Origin: Nectonema munidae
Lineage: Eukaryota > Nematomorpha > Nectonematoida > Nectonematidae
Direction: 5' to 3'
Length of the DNA stretch: 64,000 bases
Assembly: GCA_030549495.1 (NCBI GenBank)
Contig: JAUIRK010000599.1
Coordinates: 1-64,000, forward strand
In this document: positions 1 through 12,282 of the stretch, one piece after another
Position numbering within the stretch: the first letter of the stretch is position 1
Layout of the letters: each line of letters opens with the position of its first letter
The notes under the pieces: generated by a model
What the model was told of the DNA's origin: nothing
What the model saw: only the letters and a program-made list of their open reading frames with translations
The model's database searches: none
Translations under genes and position numbers: made by a program

Positions 1-788
<788 letters not shown>

Positions 789-3303
789 TATACTGTATAT
801 ATAGTTCATGAATTCTTCTCAAGACCTTTTACTCCCTAAACTTCACTCTATCCAGAGACCCGATTACTACTTAGCTTATATTATTTCAAAATACAAGATA
901 GGATGTGAACCGCTATTAAAATGTTAGATAAATGGAATGGCGTATGTTATAGATTGAGATGCAAAGCTTGTTCAAAATCTACATTAAAATCTTCTTTGAA
1001 TACACCCATTTCATACATGTCCCTTTCTTTCCCTTGACTATGCAAAAGGATGATTCTTTGAGCTCTTCGAATAATAAATGGAAGTGAAATTGAACTAGCA
1101 AGCCTAACTTCGTGTCTCTTTGACTTCAGACTTTTCCTTCCTCACTTGCATTCCTGTATATGTTAAAAACGTGCATTCTTTCATCAAGAGTATTCAGATG
1201 AGAAATGTTTTGGATATTTTTAAGTTTTCAGGAAATCCATGTCTGCAACCATAGAACATACGCACACATATTTACACAATTATATATACATAGTCTAACG
1301 TTTATATTCTCATAAAATGTATTTGGAGAGAAAAATTTTCCTTCTGTGTAAAAGATGAATAGCACATGATTTTTGTCATTCAAAGGGGAATCAAGAAATA
1401 AAAGCGAAATTAGTATTCACTGAACGTGTGGGAAAAAGATTAAATTTGCCAAGGAGTAAAATAAGATGATGCGTGTGAAGAAGATTAAAGATAGACGAGT
1501 AAGGGCATCTGATAATAATAATAATAATAATAGAAGGGACTAATAATAATTTATTCTCATTTTCTCTATCAGGGCGAAGGAGAAATCATGCCTTTTCACA
1601 GTTTTCTCAGGAGGGATTAACTTTTGGTTTTTGAATTGAATTTGGGTGTATATGAATAATAATAAAAAAGGAGGAGACTTCTTACTTTTACTTAAAATAA
1701 ATGTCCCTCTTGACTTTATACCTATACCAATGTTTTTCATCAAATGTTTACTAGTGATGTCTCTAAGATCCAAAGTTGCCTTAGAAAGATTTATAACTTA
1801 TCCAGTCCTCCTCCCGATTCCTTATTTGAAATATCAACCTCCTGCTAAACATAAGTGGTTAAAAGTGTTTGTTATCTAACTAAATGATTTCTTAAAAATT
1901 CTATAAGTTAAAAGAAAACAATCTGATTCAAGCTACATAATATTTTTAAATTTCTATGATCGTTGCGTTTATTAATAAACAAAATTGTATGACTATATAC
2001 AGAGATAATAATTATTTCGGATTTCCCATCTTCACTTTTTCTATATAAGCATCTCGATTTAAATACCATGTATTGGAAGATTATAGACATATTGCCAAAA
2101 TTCTTGTAATAGAGCCGACTATAACTGATTCGTTATGCTCGGGACCGATTGTATAGTTTTGATCTAGAAATTAAATTTTAAAATGAAAAATTTTGAAATA
2201 AAAAGAAAAGATGTAGATGATAAAATGACGCAGGGAAGGTTATGAATAAAAATTTTTAGAATTGATAAAGGAAGAGCAAAACTTCATTCATATGAAAATA
2301 TTACAGGAAACTTTAAATTGTAAACCACTATGGTCTTCAACCACTTTCAAGAAAATTGATTAGATGTGGAAAGTAATGAATTTTTAAATTGTATTATATA
2401 TGATGATGGGAGTTTTTAACACTGGTTTTGGAATAAATTTCAAATGTTCTTTTGTCTAAATCAATGTTTTTCAACTTGGTCCATGTCGCTCCCAAGTGGT
2501 GGACAATATTTTTAGAGGGTTCCCTATAAGAATATTTCAAATTATGAGTCCATCAAATTTTTCAAAGATGCCAAATAAAATTTAAATGTTTATTAAATGA
2601 AAAATTTAATTTTGATGAGTAAACGTTCGGAAATTGGAAAAAATGATATATTATCTCAAAAAGCCCATCTTCATAACTTGTAGAATCAGGTTTGATAGTA
2701 AGAGTGATTAAAATAAAATTTATTTTTAATTATTCAAATATTAAATTAATTCAAATATTTGTTCTTTCAAAAAATATATGAGAAGGCTGTATACTGACAA
2801 TTATATATTTCGTTGTAATGTTGACGAATGTTTTTCATGTCAAAGGACCAACTAAGAAAGATTTTTCAGTTCGGTTTCATAAATAAAAAATGTTGGGAAT
2901 TACTAGTCCATATTGTATATTTGATAAGGACTTTAAATTTCATAATAAATATTTTTATTAATCTATATTATGTAAACAAAGTAGGCAAACTCTCAGAGGC
3001 ATTTTAAAAATCCATTTATCCAGTTGTTTCCGTATCATTTAATCATCTTCCTTTTTTATTCGTTCTTTCTTTAACATTTCTTTCCATGAAACCTGCTACA
3101 TTATACTTCACAATTTCTAGCTTTCTTTATTCTTTCTTCATCTCTAAATTTAAAAACTTTAAAATCTCTAAGTGCAAAAACTGATAAAAAATATGTTAAA
3201 GAATTTTTTTTTGTTTTATCATATTAATAAATAGATTTTTACTACATAAAACAATACAACAAAAATTATAATTATTGAAAAATGAGAGCAATATAAATCC
3301 TAC
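789..3303. other. AT-rich gene-free stretch
   Basis: No gene is supported; short open frames here have no recognisable content. It holds a short (TAA)n run near 1511-1533 and a hAT-like terminal motif near 2462 that has no partner. Nothing else stands out. Confidence 0.6.
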
Positions 3304-3358
3304 CAGGGCCGGCCTTAGGCCACTGCAACCAATGCCGCCGCAGTGGGCCCCGCGCTTT
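3304..3358. repeat. Isolated hAT-type terminal fragment
   Basis: A sharp GC-rich island in AT-rich DNA begins CAGGGCCGGCCTTAGGCC, the type of start seen in many hAT ends, and includes GGCCCCGCGCTT. The same GGCCCCGCGCTT phrase follows a similar start at 29637. No matching opposite end or target duplication was found, so this is a remnant. Confidence 0.45.
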
Positions 3359-3752
3359 TCATTTTAATGATATATTGTAAAATAAAATATTAAAGATTTT
3401 GTAAATTTGGCAAAAAAATATTTATAGAAAGCATTTTACATGAAACTCAAAGATGAGACATAACTTGATATATTTTTTTTAATCATGACAAATGAAATGT
3501 AAAATGCTGAATTAAAGAACATCTTCTTTCCAAAATAATAAGACTTGTAAATAACAGTTTTTGTTAACGTCTCACTTGAAAGATTGCATTTTCTAAAGGT
3601 ACACGCTTGTTTTGAAGGATATCGATGTGAGCTTTGTAATTCAAACTTCAGACTATACTAAAAATATATAGCATGAGTTGATAAACGTATAAAGGAAAAT
3701 CTCTACACACTTTTGATAACTTTGAGATAATTTAAAAAGTTGATATCTTTAA

Positions 3753-4570
3753 CCCTATTAGTGCTGGTGGTGTAAAAGACTCCTTCCCTTCACTAATTAT
3801 ATAAAATTGGCTAAATTATATCCCTTCAAATTTCGTGATTTCTCCTAAAATCACTAGTAGAATCTTTTGATACTATTTTCATGCTTAGTACCAAATTAAC
3901 CATGCTGGTTTCATTTATAGACTCAATTTTACATTTAGGACTTGAAAATACCTATAAGTATCAATCAAATTTGTGGTTTAGTTCTAAAATTTGTCTCCAA
4001 AAATATTGATTCAAATTTTAGATGAAATATATGTGTTATATTAAATCGGCCATGCTAGTTTTAATTCTGAAATCTGTTTTTGCATTTAGAGATTTAAAAA
4101 TGTCTGAAAGCGTCAATCAAGTGTTCGATTCACGTCTAATTGCAGAAATATTTTTGAAATTTAAATAAAATATATTCTTCTATAACAAATGGAAGATGCC
4201 AATTTCATTTTTGGACTTAGGTTTGGCATTTATGGTTTAAAAATATCTGAAACCTTCAATCAGATTTGCGGTTTACTTCTAGATACTGTCTTCAAAAAAA
4301 TAAATTATCGATTTTTATACCAAATCGAATGTGCTTATTTTATTTCTGTACTCCATTTTTGCTAATACGGTTAAAAAATATCTGGAAGGGGCAATTGAAT
4401 TTGTGATGTATGCTTGAAAATCAGTTGTGTAAAATTTTTCAAAAAATTGTTATATATTAGTAATATAGTAACAATATAATTTTTTGTGTATTTTGGTTTA
4501 TAATACTATTTTCAATCATCATTGAAATATTTATTTAAATAAAACAAAACGCCATAAAAAATATTAGAGC
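3753..4570. repeat. Left-arm tandem array of TTAA element copy 1
   Basis: Diverged tandem units of about 150 bp, each with a core like TCAATCAAATTTGCGGTTTA followed by an AT-rich stretch and a TTTCATTT..GACTCA block. Cores fall near 3960, 4110 and 4255. The units match those at 62500-63900 and, inverted, 42600-44300. Confidence 0.7.
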
Positions 4571-5196
4571 CCTTGCGTACATAACTTTAATGTTTTTAAA
4601 ACTTAATTTACGATATATAACTTATTTATTGATACGAAAAATACAAAAAATCCTTATTTTATTTAACTATAAAATTAATTTGGTCATCGCTCAAACGCAC
4701 AATTTGAGTGCCATTATACAACTCTTACAGTGCAATAAAAAAAAGTCTCCACTAAAGTGTAAATAATACTGGAATTTTATGTTCATTTTCAAGCAGGGGC
4801 GCTTGTTTATAAAACATGTACGATGATCGCATTATACAATGTAATGATTATTCGAATACATGATAATGTAAGATAAGAGAATAAAAGAGGGAATGCAGAC
4901 TTTCGAATCAATCAAACATCATGCCAAGCTGCTCTGAAATTCCTATCGAACATATTTTACAGACAATGCCTGAGAGCTATATAATAATAATAATCCATTG
5001 CTTCAATTACACAGGTCACAGAGCAAACACATGTTTCTCATCTTCTGTCACAGTGATTCTATTCTCTTTCTCTCTCCTCTATTTTTCTCTTCCGCTTTCT
5101 ATGCTAAAACTAAATCATTCATTCAAGCTCTCTTCTTTCATTCAAGCCCTCTTCTCTTGTTGCTCTCCTATCTCATTACGCTCTCTTCTCTCCAGT

Positions 5197-5260
5197 GACG
5201 TAGCTAGGCTGGGGCATGAGGGGCCGTGCCCACACTCCTATGTACCTCATGGTGCCCCCA
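5197..5260. repeat. Possible left end of the ZMYM1-like hAT element
   Basis: CAGTGACGTAGCTAGGCTGG has the form of a hAT terminus. A loosely similar inverted motif occurs near 8880-8897 (GCCATGGCGTAACTGGCG). Together they would bound the ZMYM1-like fragment, but the match is poor and no 8-bp duplication is seen. Confidence 0.3.
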
Positions 5261-5529
5261 TGCATCTTATGCGATATCAGTTTTTAAAAATTTCTCCAAT
5301 GAGCATCAAGAAAGTATAAATAATGTTGCGCAAGTTTTTTGTTTTTAAATTGTGCCCCATTTATCAATTTTTTTTAAAGAAAATTTGTTGATTATTATAA
5401 TAAAAATATAATATCGAAACAAAATGTTTCAGTTGTTGAAAATGTACTTGATCTATTTATGATAGCTGTCAGAATTTTATTTGTAGACAAATATTAAAAA
5501 AAAAACGCAATGATTTTCCTTTCTCGTAT

Positions 5530-5870
5530 ACTTTGATTTATGTCCTCGGACATTTCACCCCATTATTTTCATAAGACAGTTCGTCCCATGGTCAATTCGC
5601 CCCATTATTTTCATAAGACATTTTGTTTCATGGACAATTCCGCCCGTTGTTTTCATAAGATATTTTGTCTCATGGACAATTCTAAAAATTCTAAAAAATT
5701 AAGAGATAAAATGATTAATTTGAAAAAATTAATAGAGATAAAATAAACCAGAATATAAATTTTTTTAATAATTTTACACATATAATAAGCAAAGATGGAT
5801 GAAACAAATAGCTTATAAGACAATTTGTCAAGGGGTAAATTGTCTATGGGGGAAAATGTCTTTCGACCGT
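5530..5870. repeat. Short tandem and inverted repeat cluster
   Basis: Three near-copies of a unit of about 46 bp with the phrases TTTTCATAAGACA and CATGGACAATTC lie at 5548-5683. A partly inverted counterpart lies near 5810-5870. The pattern fits the ends of a non-autonomous DNA element, but its limits are unclear. Confidence 0.5.
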
Positions 5871-6104
5871 TAGTTTAAATAATTTTTTAATTATAAGGGT
5901 TAGCTACTTAAACGTTGGCTTTTGCTGCTTATAAATACTTGAAAATATCAAATAAACTCTAATTATTTATGCCTCCTATTATTTTGAAATTATTCTTAGA
6001 ACAGACGGTTCCATTTTAAAATAGTGAAAATTGTTTTATTAGTTTATTTTGTTTCCTTTCTCTCTTATGTTAATTATGTAGCAAATTTTTCAATTTTGAG
6101 TAAA

Positions 6105-6260
6105 AGGTAAGGTGCAGCGTATGTATTTTCATTGACCAGGCACTGATGTACCGCTTATGTCAAACTATGAACAAATTTGTATCGATGAGGAATCGAATCT
6201 AGAGGCTTCCGTGCTACGTCCATCATTTCAAACCAACCTGCCATGCCACCCATAGATTAT
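6105..6260 (-). mobile_element. tRNA-derived SINE, family A, old copy
   Basis: Read on the minus strand, a tRNA-like head (B-box-like AGATTCGATTCC) is followed by a tail resembling the two better copies at 16495 and 52187: ATAGTTTGACATAAGCGGTA against ATAGTTCGATACAAGCGGCG. It is clearly more diverged than those copies and shows no target duplication. It lies inside TTAA element copy 1. Confidence 0.65.
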
Positions 6261-6778
6261 GCTGTAGGGGATACGTCAAATTAGTTGTCAAAAAACTTAA
6301 GTTATGCTCTAAAATTTTTTAGTTTTTGTTGAAGCTATATAACTTTTTCTGATAGACTTTTTTTCCTTAAAAGTTATTATAAAAGGCAAATCATTGCAAA
6401 ATGTTAAAAGTTATTTTACTTTTTGTAGCTTTTATCAATTTAGCTTTTAAACTATTTTTGAATGATGCTGAGTAAAATGAAATAATGCGATCTTAATTTT
6501 TTGTTTTATTTTTGTTTGCACAATAATAACTTCATTTTATACCCTTGCCCCTGAATCAATCACATCTTTTCATATAAACATCACAGGGTGTCTAGTAGAC
6601 TCTTTGCTTTTAGACTACATTCCCTCATATAAAACTATCCAACTTTCAGTTATTTGTTTTCTCTATGAATCAAATATCCTTTCATCAATTCCTGTAATGT
6701 GCCTGGTAGACTACTTCATTTTTCAAATGGAAAGCCTATTCCACCCCCTAACATTTTTGGATTTTTTTAAACTAATGT

Positions 6779-7399
6779 ATATTCGATGGTTGTAGGTAAA
6801 AATGCCCCCAGAAAAAATGCCCCAGAAATAAATGCCCCCAATTAAAAAGTAGGAAAAAATGCCTCCTAATTTTTGATTTTCAGGATTTTTTTTAATTATA
6901 TAAATATTTTTATTTGGTACCATTTTTGAAAGGCTAAATTTCTAAAATTTCTTAATCTATAGGGTTTTTTCTTTATAAAGTTCTTGAAAACAATAGCAAA
7001 GGTGCAGATTTGTGGGAATGTGTTCTTAAAATCAGTTAAAATACAAATTATATTTAGAAAGTGTTCTGATACAAAGTCCAAAAATATTTGCTATTTTATA
7101 AAAAAAAATTTTGTATTTAAAAAATTGTCGTATGCTGAGTTTTTTAGTTAAATTTAATTAAATTTTAAATGTTTTAGATGAAAAGTTAACTTTTTGTTTT
7201 TTTTACTAAAACCTTTATTTGACATATCTTTTTTAAAATTTTAATTAATAATTTTTTGAAATTTTTTATGTTGGGGCATTTTTTCCTAATTTCAAATTGG
7301 GTCATTTTTTCGGTGGGATTTTTTCTAACTTTTTAATTGGGGCCATTTTTTCTGGGGGCATTTTTGCCGGGGGCATTTTTTCTGCGCACCATATTCGAT
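6779..7399. mobile_element. Mutator-like fold-back MITE with 9-bp target duplication
   Basis: A perfect 9-bp direct repeat ATATTCGAT (6779-6787 and 7391-7399) flanks a 603-bp element. Its ends are inverted: GGTTGTAGGTAAAAATGCCC on the left, and GGTGCGCAGAAAAAATGCCC when the right end is reversed. Motifs of the form AAAAAATGCCCC are repeated several times inward on both sides, so the element can fold back on itself. A 9-bp duplication with GG-starting ends fits Mutator/MULE-type transposition; there is no coding capacity. It sits between a SINE and a hAT fragment inside TTAA element copy 1. Confidence 0.8.
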
Positions 7400-7619
7400 A
7401 TGCAAATTTAATTAAAATATTTTCGCTGGAAGTATAGTATTTAAATTCACCAATTTTGTAAAAAAAAATATAAAACGCTCACCTTCACAGGCGTAACTCG
7501 CAACGTTAAGAACAATCGTAGAGCGATTAAAACATTTACTAGGAAAACTTTAAGTGGGTGAAAAAATCTGAGAAACGTACAAATTCGTACCCGCAGTCAG
7601 GTTCTAAATAATGATTTGA

Positions 7620-8770
7620 TAAAGGCAAAATCACCAAAAATCCGAAGATAAGCTTGTCGACAGTGAGATAAATTTGCAAGTAATTTGTGAATAATACCAC
7701 GAAACTTTGTACTCAAAATTTTTGTGCACCTTCAAGATTAGCATCAGATTCCACGGAATCATTAGCTTGGCCCTGTTGTTTTCTGTTTGGATTTTTTTTT
7801 CGAATCATAAACTTGCTGAATATTTTCTATTAGATTTTTTGCTTCATTCTCTGCTTCATCAACTTGAATAAAAGCTCAGCAACAAAACTTTCAAGTGAAT
7901 GAAACAATGTCACTGTCATGTCAATATCAATATTTGAACTGAAGAGTCCTAGCTTCCTGAAACCGTGTTAGGATTTTGTTCCAAAGAACACACATAACCC
8001 CATTTTCCAAAGGGCACATTTTCTTTGCAAAAGTTGATGCAGAAAGTCTAGCCTGCCCTTTTAGTTATTCGTTGTCTGCAATTTAATGTTCAAGTAATTT
8101 ATAAGGAGAGCTTTTACTGCTCAGAATGGCAATGCCAACGTGTAGATGATAATGATTTAAGCGTAAGAATTCTGCAGTTTTCATTAGGAGATAAGCCTTT
8201 TGTTAGTAAACTCCAGCATTTCGTTGAGCCAACCGAATATGCATATAATTCTTGCAAAAGTCCAAAGAAATTGCAAGCATTCAAACTACAGTTAACACTA
8301 GCAATTCCAACAAGATTGTGCTGCACATGGAATGTATGTAATCTGCTGTTGGATTTATTTCCTTAATTCTTGCTTGTAAACCAGAATATTTGCCTGACAT
8401 ATTTGCAGCGTTATCATAACTTTGATCTCTGCAATCATTTGAAAGTGTCATTTAATCGAGGGCTTTAATTACATTTTCTTAAGACTTTCACCAGAATGAC
8501 TTAGAATGGGAAGGAACTTTAAGATCTACAGTACATCCATTTCGAATAATGTATCGTACAATGATAGTAAGCCGAACAATATGACTGACATAGTGTGTTG
8601 AATCGACACATATGGAAAAGTATTTAGCATCATGCACTTCATTACATATAGTTGACAAAACATCTTCACCCATTTGTTCAACAAGTTCATTGCATATTGT
8701 CGAAGAAAGATAACTTACCGTCCCTTTTCCTTTGCTTCCATAACGAGAAATATGTTCTGCAAAAAAAGAT
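7620..8770 (-). pseudogene. ZMYM1-like (DUF4371) hAT transposase fragment
   Basis: Two open pieces on the minus strand (8488-8673 and 8114-8326) carry phrases typical of ZMYM1-like hAT transposases. The first has DAKYFSICVDST and VRLTIIVRYI; the second has NLVGIASVNCSLNACNFFG and SLSSTRWHCHSEQ. Between them is a decayed DQSYDNAANMSGKYSGLQA-like stretch, the usual catalytic-region signature. Weaker similarity continues toward 7620, and the N-terminal zinc-finger part is missing above about 8770. Stops and frameshifts interrupt it, so it is not functional. It lies inside TTAA element copy 1, near possible hAT ends at about 5197 and 8897. Confidence 0.75.
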
Positions 8771-8924
8771 CAAATTTTGAGATTAATTCCAAAATCCCCA
8801 TATAATTTTCATTTCTAGAGGATATAATATAATGTATACCAGAATTTTCGGGCCCCCAGATCTTTGGACCCTACGCCATGGCGTAACTGGCGTATAGGCT
8901 AATCCAACTTTAGATCAGAGTGAT

Positions 8925-9873
8925 CAAAATGGCACAGATGCCAATATGTGAAGATTTAGTCACTATCAAGATATTTTTTAATTTAAATTTAATTTTTCAA
9001 TTTTTTTTCTTTTAAGAGTCTTTTAGATGAAGAAGGTGGAAAACTTTTTATAATTGAACAATGAACATCACGAATGATTCATCAGAAAAAACCTTTGGAT
9101 TGGGATTGATTGACAAATATTCAGTCGGAATATATCTTCAAATTACCTGATAATAAAATACATGATACTGATAAAAAACTTACGTACTGCAAAGTATAGA
9201 AGATATGACGTAGAGACTATGAGCCGATTAACGAATTTGTTGCCAAAAAATATGGACGTTCTATCGAAATAAATAATTTACTAACAAATTAAATATTTTG
9301 AGTGAATTAAACACCTAAAGTTGGTTTATTAAATAAATTAGAAAAAAATTACCAGAGAAATACTGCAAGTAAAATTTATTTTGAAGTTTATATATTTGAC
9401 ATTGATTTGCAGATTTAATCGATTTTTTGACAGGTTTTATTGATTTCATAAAAAATGAACATCACCATTAAATTCTACATACTTGAGATGTATAAAAAGT
9501 TTTTATAAGAATAAAAATTTTAATTTTGACTTGGTCTGTCGTATTTAAATTATTTTTTGTCAAATTTTACTGACTTTCATAAAAAAGGAATATCACCAGT
9601 AAACACAGCGTACTTGGAAATGTGTATATATGTGTAAAAAACTTTATATAATTATTTGGATAAAATGTTTCTTTTTGAGAATATAAATCAATTTGACAGG
9701 TTTGATTGATTTTCATAAAAAATAAATATCACTACTGGATTCAGCATACTTGAAATATACAATATATGTAACATTTAAAGAATTTATAAAAATTTATTAA
9801 TATCAGAGAAAAAGAGAGGGGCACTTTACGCCCCAGAACTTGAGCTGACAAATTTAGCCCAGCATTAATAGGG
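8925..9873. repeat. Right arm of TTAA element copy 1
   Basis: The arm contains repeated phrases such as TTGACAGGTTTGATTGATTT and AATATCACTACTGGATTCAG at spacings of about 130-140 bp. It is the reverse complement of 40689-42240. The last 60 bases carry a GGCACTTTACGCCCC block before the terminal inverted repeat. Confidence 0.7.
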
Positions 9874-10164
9874 TTAAAGGTAATATTGGTATGATGAAAT
9901 TTATTTTAGTTTAAAAGTAAATGTAAAGCTTATGTTGTATACAGAAGAGACTGCTTGTGTTTCATGTGCTGAGTTAATAATACTGTAAGTTAAATGAGAA
10001 ACATTATTATCTTTTGATTTCTTTAAATACCCAGGAAACGACAAATTCTACTAGTCAAATGGTGAATATGGTCTTTTCAATTTAACTTGTTATTTATGAT
10101 GTCGCCTAAAAAATATAAATGGCTACTCCTATATAAAAAAGTTAATGAGTAGTCAGAGTTAGAA

Positions 10165-11300
10165 TAGGTAAACAAGAAGAAAATAGATTATTCACAATAA
10201 CCCAGTCGTAAATTTTTTTGAAATTTTGCTTTAAAGTTGTTTGAGTAGGTTCAACATCTATAGACTTTGAACAATAGGAACAATCATTGAAATATATTTT
10301 GGGAATATCAGAAAGTCAATATTTGTATGCATATCGAAAATAATAAAGGACCAAACATTGATCCTTGAGGTACACCAGAAGAAACCGCAGATTCATACGA
10401 TTCGAAATTATAGATAATATTTTACTTCTTCCAGAAAAATAATGAAAAAATCTCAATGCTTGTCAATAGTAGTCAGTAGCATAACTACTTTTCATTTCAT
10501 TTATAGAAATGTGAGGAGATTAAAATGAGTTTTAAACATGATTAGCATTATAATTATAATCATTCAATGTATAGTGATCTTTCGATGAGTATATGAGAAG
10601 TAAAATACTTATTAAAAATATCAGCAACCCGCGATTCATTTTCAATTGCGACACCTTTTCAACCAAGGTAATCTTTTATGATTATTAATTCCTAAAACTC
10701 CTTTAGTTTTTTCCATATTAGCTTGAAAGAAATAAACTCATTTAAATAATAATTCCTTTTCCAAAGTCTAATATTGTTTTTATTCTATTTCTTGAAGTTT
10801 TATACGTTATAGGTAATGCTTCGTATGCTAGACCAGTTGCGTAGCCAAAAAATGGAAGTTGGGGGGCATGCAAGGAATTTAGGGGGGCAAGCATATTGGA
10901 AATAAAATAATTAGTATTTGGGGGGGGGGGGGGGGGGGGGCAGAAAAGGTATTTGGGGGAGGGGGCAGAAAAGGTATTTGGGGGGGGGGGGCACTGTTCC
11001 CCTTGCCCCCCCTCTGGCTACGCCCCTGTGCTAGACTAGAACAAAGTCTTTATTTTTTCAGGGAGTTTCTATAAAAGTAATAAATCAAGCGAAATTCAAG
11101 GTTTTGAAAATGTCCTATACTTTCTGTTATTTATATGACTCCTCTTTTTTATAGTTGAACTTTTGTTGATAGCGGTTGGAACGACATTAATTTAAGGAAG
11201 AATTGCATTCTGTATCAAAATAGTTTTGGGAAGGTACAGCTTCATAAAAACATTGTTTATCGAATCTACATGTTAGTGACAGGTTTCATTTAATATTACC
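10165..11300 (-). pseudogene. CR1/Jockey-type LINE fragment (linker and reverse transcriptase)
   Basis: On the minus strand the reverse transcriptase signature SSGVPQGSMFGPLLFS is clear at about 10345-10395, preceded after one frameshift by LRFFHYFSGRS. Further upstream (about 10580-10660) is AIENESRVADIFNKYFTS, the usual stretch just before the RT domain. Weaker linker-like sequence continues past 11037. Several stops and frameshifts are present. A 195-bp hAT MITE with a target duplication has inserted into it at 10834-11028. The outer limit at 11300 is uncertain. Confidence 0.7.
10826..11036. mobile_element. hAT MITE with 8-bp target duplication
   Basis: A direct repeat TGCTAGAC (10826-10833 and 11029-11036) flanks a 195-bp element. 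It begins CAGTTGCGTAGCC and ends GGCTACGCCCCTG, an inverted pair of 13 bp with two mismatches. An 8-bp duplication with CAG..CTG ends is diagnostic of hAT. The interior is dominated by G runs (20 or more at 10919-10940), which may be length-variable or assembly-sensitive. It has no coding capacity and is inserted in a LINE fragment. Confidence 0.88.
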
Positions 11301-12101
11301 AATTTTTAAAGACACGATTATAGAACGGTAATCTGAAAAATATTCTCTAAAGACAAAAATACAGATTTATCAAAATTAAATGGTACAAAGAAGTTGTCAA
11401 GCAAAGAGTTAGAAAAATATCTGGTCTTATGAGTTGCATAATGAGTCCTTGAAACTTAACTTTACGAAATGATCTTACACAAAAAAGTTTTACTTACTTT
11501 TGTATTACCCAATATAATATATCAATATTTTTTTTGTTGTAATCTGTTACATAGTCTTTATAAAAATCTTCATCTTCTTCATGAGAACAGAAGTTTACGT
11601 TTTGACTTATTCTATCTTTATTTTTTCTTTTCCAAACCAATGCATTTACACGAACACTTTCCGATGCAAACACTTTCCTTTCATCTTCAACTTTAAAATC
11701 TTTCTCTAAAATTTGGTGTTCTCTTTCATTTATATATTTTGTTATTATGATGATTGTAAATTTTTGGTTACATTTGAAAGTCTCAATTAACTGCTACTTT
11801 GATTCTAAAATGAAATATTTTGATTTTATAAAAAAACATCCAATACTATGAGAACCAGTTCAGGCACTGAATCATATCACCACGATCTGTTTTTTCTAAA
11901 AAGAATATTTACAAACTTTATTATCTTTCGCCCTAACTTTATTTAAATTTACAAGGGGAATTCTATTATTCTCAAAAATTTTAATTAAAACAGCAACAAA
12001 AAATCTGTTTTTAGCAAAAAAATTAAGAAAGTTTCAAAATTGTTAACTGTCTAAAGATTGTAATTACAATTATAACTAGAATTAATAATAAAAGTTATAA
12101 G
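11301..12101. other. Gene-free AT-rich stretch
   Basis: Nothing recognisable beyond a low-complexity T/C-rich segment around 11470-11700. That segment is open in one frame but has no family features. Confidence 0.5.
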
Positions 12102-12282
12102 ACAAGATTGACACTTGAGCCTCAATGGTTGTTAGGGTGTACCTCTCAGCTTAACAGTTGAAGTTCAGAGGTTCGATCCTCAAGGCTTCCAACTCTTAAA
12201 AACAAATTTACAAAAACTGTGATTAACCTTGCGGCTGAAAGTGCTTTGATATCTCCAACCAATCAACCAACAAGATTTACAC
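12102..12282 (+). mobile_element. tRNA-derived SINE, family B, with target duplication
   Basis: A 13-bp direct repeat (ACAAGATTGACAC / ACAAGATTTACAC, one mismatch) at 12102-12114 and 12270-12282 flanks a 155-bp body. The body starts with a tRNA-like head: A-box-like TGGTTGTTAGGG, then B box GGTTCGATCCT, with GAGCCT and AGGCTT able to pair as an acceptor stem. An unrelated tail (TTGCGGCTGAAAGTGCTTTG) follows. The head is too imperfect in the D and T arms for a working tRNA. It differs from the family A tail. Confidence 0.8.

Larger units (their letters stand above)
3749..9877. mobile_element. Large TTAA element, copy 1, with nested insertions
   Basis: The element is bounded by TTAA on both sides (3749-3752 and 9874-9877). 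Its inverted ends read CCCTATTAGTGCTGG on the left and CCAGCATTAATAGGG-like on the right. TTAA plus CCC ends are the hallmark of piggyBac-type elements, but no transposase of that family is present. The left arm (to about 4570) and right arm (from about 8925) match copy 40689-44497 in reverse orientation. The roughly 4.3 kb between them is absent from that copy and contains a SINE, a fold-back MITE and a hAT/ZMYM1 fragment. The left arm has only about three or four tandem units, against nine or ten in the other copies. Confidence 0.8.

Noticed and set aside
2462-2520. hAT-like end CAATGTTTTTCAACTTGGTC
   Set aside because: No partner end, no duplication and no transposase nearby.
4780-5190. 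Possible LTR or other virus-like remnant
   Set aside because: No paired terminal repeats, primer site or retroviral protein signature seen here or elsewhere in the window.
4921-5319. 132-residue open frame
   Set aside because: Low-complexity Ser/Phe/Leu-rich translation running into a hAT-like terminal motif; no family features or splice context.
12115-12192. Possible working tRNA gene
   Set aside because: The acceptor stem partly pairs but D and T arms are defective, and target duplications show a SINE insertion.
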